From positions 310,001 through 374,000 of the forward strand of contig CAVTBB010000005.1 of the NCBI GenBank assembly GCA_963732855.1: a stretch of DNA of 64,000 nucleotides, given 5' to 3'. This document shows positions 35,589 to 43,851 of this stretch, in pieces (positions within the stretch are counted from its first letter, which is position 1; every line of letters starts with the position of its first letter). Below the pieces are notes generated by a model. The model worked only from the letters and a program-made list of their open reading frames with translations, was not told the DNA's origin and ran no database searches. The translations under genes and the position numbers were made by a program. This DNA comes from DASXVU01 sp963732855 (GTDB taxonomy: Archaea; Thermoplasmatota; Thermoplasmata; Methanomassiliicoccales; UBA472).

Positions 35589-36002
35589 ATGAGCAAGTAC
35601 AACATCGGAATAGTGGTATCGGAATTCAACTTCGACATAACCCAGATGATGCTGGAGAGGGCCAAGGCACACGCCGAGTTCCTGGAAGTTAACGTGGTCA
35701 AGGTCATGAAGGTCCCGGGGGTATTCGATATGCCCCTAGCCATCAAGAAGATGTGCCTGGACAAGGGGATCGACGCGATCGTAACGCTAGGTTGCGTAAT
35801 TGAAGGGGAGACCGAGCATGACGATATCGTCATCAACAACGCGGCCAGGAAGATCGCGGACCTTTCGGTCGAGTATGGCAAGCCGGTAGCTCTCGGCATC
35901 ACCGGACCTGGCATGACCAGGTTGCAAGCCGAGGACCGTATCGAGAAGGGTCGAGACGCGGTGGAGAGCGTCGTCAAGATGCTGAAGCGTCTAGAGGACT
36001 GA
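35589..36002 (+). CDS. ribH: 6,7-dimethyl-8-ribityllumazine synthase
   Basis: A lumazine synthase of about 137 residues that condenses the RibB product with the pyrimidine intermediate. Motifs: VVSEFNFDIT, VPGVFDMPLAIKK, TLGCVIEGETEHDD (substrate site) and GITGPGMTRLQA. GGGAG at 35576-35580 is 8 bases before ATG 35589, so this is preferred to ATG 35583. It is the last gene of the ribB-ribL-ribC-ribH operon and the only intact one. Confidence 0.94.
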   Translation: MSKYNIGIVVSEFNFDITQMMLERAKAHAEFLEVNVVKVMKVPGVFDMPLAIKKMCLDKGIDAIVTLGCVIEGETEHDDIVINNAARKIADLSVEYGKPVALGITGPGMTRLQAEDRIEKGRDAVESVVKMLKRLED

Positions 36003-36268
36003 GCCTCAGGCCTTCTTCCCATCTCATCATCGGAATCGAAAGTGGATGGAAATCTTTTCTTTTGATAATTAATAATGAATTACATTCTTACAAATTTTAA
36101 GTTATTTATCACGACATTTTGATTATTAATTAGTTATACGATATTTTATAAATACAATAGAAAATAATTGAATATCGATTTGATGTAGACAATATGAGTG
36201 TACGTCCATATCTATGGATTCGCACCCCGATTTGGCCTGTACGGATAGAGAAGGAGGGGGCAAGTGAT
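36003..36268. other. Very AT-rich intergenic stretch with an 11-bp inverted repeat
   Basis: Bases about 36045-36190 are the most AT-rich part of the window. TAATTAATAAT (36066-36076) is repeated inverted as ATTATTAATTA (36122-36132), 45 bases away. Several TATA-like elements are present. No gene is visible. It precedes a broken small gene. Confidence 0.5.
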
Positions 36269-36580
36269 ATGTCAGTAATGCAGGTGACGAAACACTCGGC
36301 AGACCTATGCCCCAACAGACAATCCGAGATAACGAGAAGTGACCGTGAAATGGTATGAGAATGTAAAAACCACAACAGCAAAGTATGGAACAAAATTCGT
36401 GGGTTCCTGGGATGACCACATGGCGCACAAAGTCTTTGCCCTATACGATACGCCAAGCATGGACACCATGATGAGATTCATGGATGGAGCCTGATATGAT
36501 GGGACCACTGGTTTTCTGTGTCGGACGAGTCATTCCCTATATTTGATCACAAACAGACTTTGTCAATGATCAAGCAGTGA
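36269..36580 (+). pseudogene. Small conserved-looking gene, broken by three frame changes
   Basis: GGAGGGGG at 36253-36260 is 8 bases before ATG 36269. Three overlapping frames read as one protein of about 103 residues: VTKHSADLCPNRQSEIT, then VKWYENVKTTTAKYG through HKVFALYDTPSMDTMMRFM, then MEPDMMGPLVFC, then FDHKQTLSMIKQ. Each break (about 36347, 36484, 36540) is repaired by removing one base. The pattern resembles small archaeal proteins of unknown function (possibly DUF3303-like; I am not certain). It could be a true pseudogene or another set of sequence errors. Confidence 0.6.
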
Positions 36581-36620
36581 GCGCAGAGTAGAGACTGGTG
36601 CTTGAAGTACCCCATTATCT

Positions 36621-36637
36621 TAGGATAACTTATCCTA
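36621..36637. promoter_or_regulatory. Perfect 17-base palindrome
   Basis: TAGGATAACTTATCCTA is a perfect inverted repeat with a one-base centre, in the gap between a broken gene and the convergent aminotransferase. It looks like a regulator site or a small hairpin, but no promoter follows it clearly. Confidence 0.35.
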
Positions 36638-36719
36638 TTGCGGTCAATAGAAGTTAAGGACCTCAAAGACGTTCGTGGACCTTCTGCCAATATGAGGCCA
36701 AGAGACCTATCAAATTATT

Positions 36720-36764
36720 ACATAAAAATTAGAAAAATGGAACCCTCGTCCTTTCTGACGAGGG
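36720..36764 (-). terminator. Terminator of the aminotransferase gene
   Basis: On the minus strand CCCTCGTC (from 36764) pairs with GACGAGGG (to 36743) around AGAAAG. A T-rich tail at 36720-36740 follows. It lies 19 bases after the aminotransferase stop. Confidence 0.8.
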
Positions 36765-36782
36765 CGGAAAGAAGTTGACCGT

Positions 36783-37976
36783 TCAAGCCACCTTGTTCAT
36801 GTAGTCCTCGAGCTGGTCGAAGGCCTTTCCCAGGATCTCCCGGTCGGGCAGGAACACGGCCCTGAAGTGACCCTTTCCGTAGATGGGGCAGAATCCCGAG
36901 CCAGGAACGAATAGGACGTGTGCGTTGTGCAGAACATCCAGAACAAACTCCTTGTCCGTCTTCCACCTCTTCGACTCGATCTTGGGGAAGATGTAGAACG
37001 CCCCCTGGGGCTTCTGAGTGCTCAGGCCGGATATCTCGTTGAACCGCTTATAAGCGAAGTTGCGGCGATCCTCCAGCTTGTCCATCATGCCCTTCAGGTG
37101 GTCCTTCGGATGACTCATCGATTCGATGACCGCCATCTGGCACGGGGCGTTGGCACTAAGCCGCAGCCTAAGCTGCTTATCGACGGCTTCCTTGATCTCC
37201 TTTAGCTCACCGGTCGGATCGCGGAACACTGAATATCCTAGTCTCCAGCCAGGTAGCAGATCCACCTTGGAAAACCCATTGACCAGGATCATTGGGACGT
37301 CAGGGGCCAGGGTGGCCGGTGAGTGATGGACTCCCTCATCGTATGTCATCAGATCATATATCTCGTCAGACACCATGAACAGGTTGTACTCCCCAGCCAG
37401 GTCGGCCATTTGTTTCAGTACTTTATCCGAATACAATGCGCCAGTGGGGTTGTTGGGGTTAATGGCGACGATGTACTTAGTCCTCGGCGTTATCTTCTTC
37501 CTCAGATCGTCGATGTCTGGCTGCCAGTTCTCATCCTCGATGGTGCGATAGGATACCGGCACGCCGCCGAAGAACTTAGTGAACTCGACGTAGGAAGGAT
37601 AGCTTGGCCCCGGGGCAAGAACCTCATCTCCGGAATCGATGGTGGCGGCGGTGATCATCTGGATGGACTCGGTGACACCATTCGTGATGATCACGTCGTT
37701 CTCGTCGACGTCGATCCTGTTCTTCTTCCGCTCCTTATCGACGATTGCTCGTCTCAATTCGAGGTTGCCTTCGGACTCCTCATATCCGTTATCGCATTTT
37801 TCCACGGCAGCGCAGAGGGCGTCCCTTACATGCTTCGGGGTCCTAAAATCGAACTTATTTGGATCCCCGATGTGCAGCTTCAGGACCTCGACCCCCTTCT
37901 TCTCCAGCTCCCTGGCCGGCAGAAGGATGTCGCGGATGGCGTATTCGATGCCCAGCGTGCGCTTCGTTGGCTTCAT
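36783..37976 (-). CDS. Class I/II aminotransferase, alanine aminotransferase-like
   Basis: A PLP enzyme of about 397 residues. Visible motifs are LHIGDPNKFDF, the substrate-proximal GPSYPSY, NPNNPTGALYS, the internal aldimine Lys in VNGFSKVDLLPGWRLGY, and the C-terminal Arg in GHFRAVFLP. The sequence resembles archaeal alanine or branched-chain-type transaminases; the substrate is inferred only. ATG 37976 is preferred to a TTG three codons upstream. It ends in a clear terminator. Confidence 0.88.
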   Translation of the reverse strand: MKPTKRTLGIEYAIRDILLPARELEKKGVEVLKLHIGDPNKFDFRTPKHVRDALCAAVEKCDNGYEESEGNLELRRAIVDKERKKNRIDVDENDVIITNGVTESIQMITAATIDSGDEVLAPGPSYPSYVEFTKFFGGVPVSYRTIEDENWQPDIDDLRKKITPRTKYIVAINPNNPTGALYSDKVLKQMADLAGEYNLFMVSDEIYDLMTYDEGVHHSPATLAPDVPMILVNGFSKVDLLPGWRLGYSVFRDPTGELKEIKEAVDKQLRLRLSANAPCQMAVIESMSHPKDHLKGMMDKLEDRRNFAYKRFNEISGLSTQKPQGAFYIFPKIESKRWKTDKEFVLDVLHNAHVLFVPGSGFCPIYGKGHFRAVFLPDREILGKAFDQLEDYMNKVA

Positions 37977-38100
37977 GGAAATCAAGAGCCCAAATTAATG
38001 TACTACTATTTCAGGGTTGATAAATGGACAACGATACATGTCTGGTCATGATGAACCTGGAAATCTGAAAGTTATTCCGCCCTGTTCCTGTTGAGAATAC

Positions 38101-38109
38101 TTTAAAATA
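38101..38109 (+). promoter_or_regulatory. TATA box of the PUA/PP-loop/ferredoxin gene
   Basis: TTTAAAATA is centred about 27 bases before ATG 38132. The earlier in-frame ATG 38114 lies too close to it to be transcribed, so this box decides the start. Confidence 0.6.
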
Positions 38110-38131
38110 CGGTATGAGGAGTCGGCGAGGC

Positions 38132-40057
38132 ATGGGCATAGTCAGGCTTGGAGAGCTTCACCTGCGTTGGTGCAAGCAGTGCAACGTGCCGGTTCTGGAA
38201 TCAACGGAATGCGGCAGCTGCCATGGAAAGACGGAACCGGTGAGCATAACGCCGCCCGGGGACGTCAGGCCGGCCTTCGCCCATGATATCAATTTCATGC
38301 GTTCGCTAGCCGAAAGGGACTTCGGACCTGGTTGCGGCAAAGCACTTCTTCCTGAGGGCAGGATCGTCCTTCTCAACAAAGTTCCGGGGTTGGACCGGAT
38401 GGAGGAGATCATAGTCGACGGTACGGTCGTGGCCGCAGCCCGGTATGATCTCGGGTTTGGCTGGAAGATGATCATGAGGGTGTCGGCGGCGCGGATGCTG
38501 CAGAACGTCGCCTCCAAAGGGGTGGTCGTGGCCGACGACGGTGCTGTGGGTCCTATCCAGAAGAGCTCGAGCCTGATGGTCCCTGGTGTTGTCTCGGCGG
38601 TCGATGGGATCAAGAAAGGGGACGAGGTACTGGTCGTCGATTCCAGGCACTTTGCCTTTGCAACCGGGACCGCCCGTATGTCCACCGAGGAGATGTCCCA
38701 GATGGAAAAAGGCGCGGCTGTCAAGACCCGATGGGCGGACATTCCAGCTGAATACGTGCCCAGGACAGACGCTCAGGATTGGGATATGGTCATCAAGGCT
38801 AACTCGCCGGTGATGGAACGCAGGATATGGGACGCGATCAAGTTCATCAGGGAGACCGTGGACGAGTTCAAGCTCCCAGCAGTGGTCTCGTTCTCCGGCG
38901 GCAAGGACAGCCTGGCAACGATGCTACTGACCAAGGACGCCGGCTTGGACCTGCCTTCGTTCTTCATCGATACGGGCTTGGAATTTCCCGAAACAGTCCA
39001 GTACGTCCATGAGGTGACCGAACGCTACCACCTGAAATTGATTGTGGAGCACGCCCCGGAACACGCGTTCTTTGGCAATCTCAACTACTTCGGACCGCCG
39101 GGACGCGATTTCCGCTGGTGCTGCAAGACCAACAAGCTTGGTCCGACCGTCAAGGCGATCATGGAACATTTCCCGAACGGCGTGCTCTCGTTCATCGGCC
39201 AGCGCAAATACGAATCAGAGCAGAGAGCGGACAAGCCCCGAATATGGCGCAACCCATGGACACCGGGACAGGTGGGCGCCTCGCCCATACAGCATTGGAC
39301 GGCATTGCATGTCTGGATCTATATCTTCATGAGGAAGGCCCCTTACAATCCCTGGTACGGACGTGGACTGGACCGCATCGGCTGTTTCCTCTGCCCGGCC
39401 TCGGACCTGGCGGAGCTAGAACTCGTCAAGGAGGAATCGGACCGTTCCAAAGAATGGGATGCATACCTCCACAAGTACGCCGAATCGATCGGTCAACCGA
39501 AGGAATGGGTGGAGCTCGGCCTGTGGCGCTGGAAACGGATCCCCGCTTCGGTGAAGGAAGAGCTGGCCCGTACTGGAATAATCATCCCGGAAAGGCAGAG
39601 GAAGGAATTGGAGGAGACCGCCTCAAGGCTACTGACGCTTAGGATGCAGGACGGTTTCTCACCATGTGTGCTAGGGTTCAGCATCGAGGGGGCATTCTCC
39701 CGGAAGCTCGATCTGCTACGCACTGCGAACCTGATCAACATGGTCGGCGAGGTCACCATCAACGAAGATGAAGGATGGTGCTCCATCGACGGCGTGACAT
39801 TATTCGACGAGGGCGCGCTGATCGCCAAGGGCAATGACCAGAAGGTCATAAGGGAAAAAGTGGAAAGGGTGCGGAGAGCAGTGGTTAAGGCCGAGGAATG
39901 CGTCGGTTGCGGGGTGTGCGTCGCCAGATGCAAAGAGGGTGCACTTCGACTGGAACAAGACCGGGTTCACGTAATAGCCGTGAAATGCATCCATTGCGGT
40001 GAATGCATGGAGCCCTGTCCTGCCGTCAGCTTTGGCGATACCACCTTCGATTTTTGA
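38132..40057 (+). CDS. PAPS reductase-like PP-loop protein fused to zinc ribbon, PUA and ferredoxin domains
   Basis: About 641 residues. An N-terminal zinc ribbon (CKQC...CGSC) and a PUA-like RNA-binding domain (about 95-185) are followed by a PAPS reductase/thiouridylase-type PP-loop domain with SGGKD at 255-259, CCKTNK and CFLCPASD. The C-terminus holds a 2x[4Fe-4S] ferredoxin (CVGCGVCVARC and CIHCGECMEPC). The PUA domain suggests an RNA substrate rather than PAPS, so a sulfur- or electron-dependent tRNA modification is my inference. Proteins of this layout are known in methanogens without a firm role. Confidence 0.88.
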   Translation: MGIVRLGELHLRWCKQCNVPVLESTECGSCHGKTEPVSITPPGDVRPAFAHDINFMRSLAERDFGPGCGKALLPEGRIVLLNKVPGLDRMEEIIVDGTVVAAARYDLGFGWKMIMRVSAARMLQNVASKGVVVADDGAVGPIQKSSSLMVPGVVSAVDGIKKGDEVLVVDSRHFAFATGTARMSTEEMSQMEKGAAVKTRWADIPAEYVPRTDAQDWDMVIKANSPVMERRIWDAIKFIRETVDEFKLPAVVSFSGGKDSLATMLLTKDAGLDLPSFFIDTGLEFPETVQYVHEVTERYHLKLIVEHAPEHAFFGNLNYFGPPGRDFRWCCKTNKLGPTVKAIMEHFPNGVLSFIGQRKYESEQRADKPRIWRNPWTPGQVGASPIQHWTALHVWIYIFMRKAPYNPWYGRGLDRIGCFLCPASDLAELELVKEESDRSKEWDAYLHKYAESIGQPKEWVELGLWRWKRIPASVKEELARTGIIIPERQRKELEETASRLLTLRMQDGFSPCVLGFSIEGAFSRKLDLLRTANLINMVGEVTINEDEGWCSIDGVTLFDEGALIAKGNDQKVIREKVERVRRAVVKAEECVGCGVCVARCKEGALRLEQDRVHVIAVKCIHCGECMEPCPAVSFGDTTFDF

Positions 40058-40063
40058 ACGAAA

Positions 40064-40087
40064 CCCCTTCCAAAAAAAAGGAAGGGG
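40064..40087. terminator. Hairpin between convergent genes
   Basis: CCCCTTCC and GGAAGGGG pair perfectly around eight A. It sits seven bases after the PAPS reductase-like stop and 37 bases from the ftsZ stop, so it may end either or both transcripts. Confidence 0.55.
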
Positions 40088-40123
40088 ATGCGTCCTGCCG
40101 ACACGGCTCGTATGCCCCCAAGT

Positions 40124-41388
40124 TCAGCGCACGAAGTCGATATCGTCGTCGTTGCTGCGCTGTCTTGGCTGCTGATACTGCTGTTGGTACTGCGGCTGCG
40201 GGTTGGGTGCGTACTGTGGCGCTCCCCTTGGTGCAGGCTGGGTGTTCATGCCCATTCCGCGGGCGTCCAGCATGTACTTGCTCTTAGCGCCGGTAACGAT
40301 CAGCAGGATCTTGATGGTTCCCATCAGTTCCGGATCGATGGAACATCCCCAAATGATACGGGCCCTCTCGCTGACAGACTGGGTGACAATCTCGGCGGCC
40401 TTCTGTGCCTCTCCGACGGTCATGTCCGGTCCGCCGACGACACGGATCAAAGCGCCCTTTGCCTGTCTTAGATCAACCTCACCCAGCATCGGGGAGGTCA
40501 GTGCCTCGTGGACCGCATCCTTGACGCGGTCGTCCGAATCATTGTTCGCTTCGCCGATACCGACGAATGCCACACCGCCCTCGTTCATTACGGTCTGGAT
40601 ATCTGCATAGTCCAGGTTGACCAGGCCAGGTTTGGTGATGATCTCGGTCAGACCCTTGATGGTCTGCATCAGGACCTCATCCGCGACCTTGAACGCTGCG
40701 TCGACCGGTAGCTTCGGGACGAGCTCCAGGAGCTTGTCGTTCGGGACCACGATGGTCGTGTCGCAAACCTGTCTCAGCTTGTTCAGTCCAGCCAGGGCGT
40801 TCTCCATGCGGACCGTTCCCTCGGCCTTGAACGGCAGGGTAACGATTCCCAGTGTGAGAGCGCGAATCTGCTCCTTGGCGATGCCAGCAACATAGTGGGC
40901 GGAGCCTGTTCCGGTTCCGCCGCCCATGCCTGCGGTGACGAATACGATGTTGGCGCCGTTGAGGAAGTCCCTTATCTCGCTGTCGTTCTCGCGGGCAGAC
41001 TCCTCTCCGACCTCTGGCCTTGCTCCTGCGCCAAGACCCCGGGTCTTTGACTTCCCGATCAGGATCTTCTTCTAGGGGCGCGGATGGTCAATAGGTGCTT
41101 GGCGTCGGTGTTGATGGCACAGAGCTGTGCTCCGCTGATGCCAGCATCGACGCAGCGGTTGATGGTGTTACAACCGCCACCGCCGCATCCAATGATCTTG
41201 ATACAAACATCCAGCTGGGCGGCGATACGGAGCAATTCCTCGTCCGTTGCGCTCACGACCGGCGCGGGTGCCGGTGCGGGCTGGTACACCGGCTGTGCCG
41301 GCGCTGCTTGTTGGTTTCCTGCATTTCCATTTGCTGGTTGCTTAACTCCAGCGTTCGCTAGCGCTTCTTTTACCAATGAACTTGGCAT
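40124..41388 (-). CDS. ftsZ: Cell division protein FtsZ (frameshift)
   Basis: The tubulin-like GTPase that forms the division ring. The N-terminal part has IKIIGCGGGGCNTINR and AINTDAKHLL; the rest has the tubulin signature GGGTGTGSA and a Pro/Gln-rich tail ending in DDIDFVR. The frame breaks in a GAAGAAGA tract at about 41064-41073. The next frame continues with KKILIGKSKTRGLGAGA, the expected family block, straight to the signature. ATG 41388 has GAGAGGG about 8 bases before it; ATG 41406 is the alternative. The N-terminus before the G domain is about 50 residues, low-complexity Ala/Pro/Gln. Confidence 0.92.
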
Positions 41389-41507
41389 AAGTGCATCCCT
41401 CTCCATCCGTAACGTTATTCCCCAATATAAATATTACTGGTCTAAAATTACAAGCTGGGTAGTGAGAAAAATGAGACGGTTTCAAATAATTCCAGGGTTC
41501 ACGTTGG

Positions 41508-42662
41508 CTATTTCGCCATGCGCATGACCACTTCAGGCCAAGCGATCATCAGGACAGTCGGGTCCCGCTCTAACTCCCGATAGTACTTCTGGTATATCTC
41601 CTCGGCCGCGTTCGGGATAAGGTCTGATACCAGCTTTAAAGATACTATTCCAATCGTGTAGACGGTGAATAACGCTGACGGGTCCTTCTCGTCGACCCTC
41701 TTCCGGGCATTGTTCTCGTAGTAGTTCGAGAATTCATTTACCAGGAAGCCATGGAGCCCTTTGATCCCTATTGACCGCGTGCTGGCCAGGTTTGAGGCAG
41801 TAATCATTTGGATGATCTCGCTCATCTTGTCGAAAGCCCAAACATCCATCCCGTTCAGTTCGTCCAATTGTATTTCCGGCCGGACCAGGACGTTCACCTT
41901 AACGGTCTCGCCAATAGAGATGAGCTCATCCCTGATCTCCAGCTCCCTCATGCGCTCGTCGATCAATTCGTTCGTATAATCGAACTGCCGGTTCCGGCTG
42001 ACATTAAGGGCGGTCTTGAGCGACTCCTCCATGGCGTTGGTGGAAACTCCCATCTTGTTGAGCTCCGGGATCGTCCGCAGCATATCCGATAGATAATTCT
42101 TCAGATTCTCTACGTTGCGATATCGGAGCTTGACGAACTCGAGACATTGGGATATGTCCGAAATGGCCCTGACGATTTCCCCGTCCAGGAGTGTCTTCTT
42201 GGTGAACATTGCAAGCCGCTCGATATCATCGACTGGCACGTCCCTTTTCCGGGCGAACCCCATCAGCATCACTGTCTGTTCATACTGTGTCGCATAGACC
42301 GCTGCCTGAGGCCCCCAAAGATCCTGGATGGCGTGTTTAACACCATGGCGCACATCACGGTTCAGGTTCGAGACATTGTCGATTATGGCCTCTTTTCCGG
42401 CGGAGGCCTTCCATATCTCGCAGAGAAGCCTTTTAACACTTTCCCTGACCTTCTCGTTCTCATCGTCATAGTAACGCAGAAGAACCGTCACCATCTGTTT
42501 CGGTTCAGACTGGGCGATCTTGAGGACTCGAGCCTCGGCCCTCTTTCGCTCTCCGGAGAATAACGCCGTCAAGGAATCGTACAATACCGGTTCGATTTTG
42601 GCTGCCTCTGATCTCTGGTCTTCTAGACCGGTGAACAGGCTTTTAAAAGAAATCGGAGGCAT
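41508..42662 (-). CDS. Helical-repeat protein upstream of ftsZ, unknown function
   Basis: A protein of about 384 residues, nearly all helical. The first half resembles HEAT-type repeats (VLLRYYDDENEKVRESVKRLL, VSNLNRDVRHGVKHAIQDLW). There are no membrane segments and no catalytic motifs. The start at ATG 42662 is fixed by TATATAT at about 42690-42696, some 30 bases upstream. It is co-directional with ftsZ, 120 bases away, and divergent from a roadblock-domain gene. A role in division or in GTPase regulation is suggested only by position. Confidence 0.6.
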   Translation of the reverse strand: MPPISFKSLFTGLEDQRSEAAKIEPVLYDSLTALFSGERKRAEARVLKIAQSEPKQMVTVLLRYYDDENEKVRESVKRLLCEIWKASAGKEAIIDNVSNLNRDVRHGVKHAIQDLWGPQAAVYATQYEQTVMLMGFARKRDVPVDDIERLAMFTKKTLLDGEIVRAISDISQCLEFVKLRYRNVENLKNYLSDMLRTIPELNKMGVSTNAMEESLKTALNVSRNRQFDYTNELIDERMRELEIRDELISIGETVKVNVLVRPEIQLDELNGMDVWAFDKMSEIIQMITASNLASTRSIGIKGLHGFLVNEFSNYYENNARKRVDEKDPSALFTVYTIGIVSLKLVSDLIPNAAEEIYQKYYRELERDPTVLMIAWPEVVMRMAK

Positions 42663-42688
42663 ACGAGGAAGGTGAAGCCCGTCTAAGA

Positions 42689-42696
42689 TTATATAT
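42689..42696 (-). promoter_or_regulatory. TATA box of the helical-repeat gene
   Basis: A TATATA element on the minus strand about 30 bases before ATG 42662. It excludes the 24-codon longer frame. Confidence 0.6.
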
Positions 42697-42835
42697 CCGT
42701 TTTCCCTGACCAGATGAATCGAAAGACGATACATCCAGCTCTTGATTAATGGCCTTCATTGATTTCGTTTTGAATTCCTCAGGTCAAAAGTTATTTAATT
42801 GAACCTGGCCATATGATGCCAGTCGGGTTGGCCAT

Positions 42836-43189
42836 ATGGTAGATATTGCTCAGTTCAATCTAGCAGTTGAACGTCTTACGAAGAAGGAGCATGTCGTCAC
42901 CGTCTTTGTCTCGTCCAGGGCTGGTGTATTCGCTTTCGGTGAAACGCCAAAGATGACCGACCGCAGCATGTACTCGGCCATCACTTCCATGATGCTCGGG
43001 GCCGCCGAGCAGATGGCGAGCGAGATGGACGAGATACTGGAATTTGTTCTCCTGAGCATGAGCGAGAAGAAACTTATCGTCTTCGGCGCTGGTCAGAAAC
43101 ACCTGCTGGGTATTCTGATGGACATCTACGGCGATCCGCAGCTGATCGCGAAAGAGGCGAGGGCGGTCCTGAACGAAGTGATGGTCTAG
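42836..43189 (+). CDS. Roadblock/LC7-domain protein
   Basis: A 117-residue protein with the alpha/beta pattern of roadblock/LC7 (MglB-like) proteins: a strand with the VFVSSRAGVFAFGE turn, a long central helix, then KKLIVFGAGQKHLLGILMDIYG. In bacteria and archaea these bind small Ras-like GTPases as regulators or scaffolds. TTATTTAA about 40 bases upstream is a likely promoter core. No Ras-like GTPase gene is adjacent. The assignment rests on pattern, not on a strict motif. Confidence 0.6.
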   Translation: MVDIAQFNLAVERLTKKEHVVTVFVSSRAGVFAFGETPKMTDRSMYSAITSMMLGAAEQMASEMDEILEFVLLSMSEKKLIVFGAGQKHLLGILMDIYGDPQLIAKEARAVLNEVMV

Positions 43190-43191
43190 GC

Positions 43192-43851
43192 TTACATCCT
43201 CTTCATTCCGCGGCCCATCCACTCGCCAATAGCCTTCTTCCCGTATCTGAGCGAACCGGAAACGGACCTGTGGGCTCCGTCCGTGGTGGCTTTTCCGGAT
43301 ACCAGTGCCTTCATGATCCCGTCGACATCAGAATAACGGTCTGGGAAGATGGTGAATGACCTCCCAATCGTTTCCGGCTCATGCGAATCGCTTCCGCCAG
43401 TCTGAGGCTTGTTCATATAGTTAGCCAGATGGGCCGCCATCCGATTCCCGTGTTTCGTTGAGCGGCCGTTCTGACATTCGATGGCGTCGAATTTCCTGCC
43501 AATGACCTTAGCCTCACCCAGCCCTGACCATACACGGTAGGGATGGGCTGCGACCGCCAGACCGCCTTGGGCATGGATCAGGTCGATCGTCTCCTCGACC
43601 GTCCGGTCCCTGGGGATCTCTTCGTTCACGTTGAACGCTAGGACGTGACCATCTGCGGAAGAGACCTCGATACCTGGGATGACCAGGATGTCGCTCTTCA
43701 TAGCGACGGCTTCCGTTCCTCCGCGCAACGTGTTGTGGTCCAGCACGACCACTCCGTCCATTCCGACACACTTGCAGACGTCCAGGATATCCTGGACCGA
43801 GCTGCATGAATCACCGGAATAGACAGTGTGGACATGCATATCGATTCTCAT
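43192..43851 (-). CDS. PHP-domain phosphoesterase
   Basis: A 219-residue PHP protein with the metal-binding motifs MHVHTVYSGD, VLDHNTLRG, IPGIEVSS, AAHPYR and GGSDSHEP. The TrpH/COG0613 group hydrolyses nucleotide phosphates or short nucleic acids from the 5' end. Its ATG overlaps the metG stop (ATGA, 43848-43851), so it is translated with methionyl-tRNA synthetase. A second PHP protein is encoded at 51.3 kb. Confidence 0.88.
   Translation of the reverse strand: MRIDMHVHTVYSGDSCSSVQDILDVCKCVGMDGVVVLDHNTLRGGTEAVAMKSDILVIPGIEVSSADGHVLAFNVNEEIPRDRTVEETIDLIHAQGGLAVAAHPYRVWSGLGEAKVIGRKFDAIECQNGRSTKHGNRMAAHLANYMNKPQTGGSDSHEPETIGRSFTIFPDRYSDVDGIMKALVSGKATTDGAHRSVSGSLRYGKKAIGEWMGRGMKRM

Noticed and set aside
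35121..36002. A RibC-RibH fusion protein
   Set aside because: The fusion arises only from the missing base near 35384; the middle part is out-of-frame sequence and the real RibC C-terminus lies in another frame.
36126..36508. Minus-strand frames over the AT-rich block and broken gene
   Set aside because: They are the antisense of a gene with a good ribosome site and have AT-driven composition.
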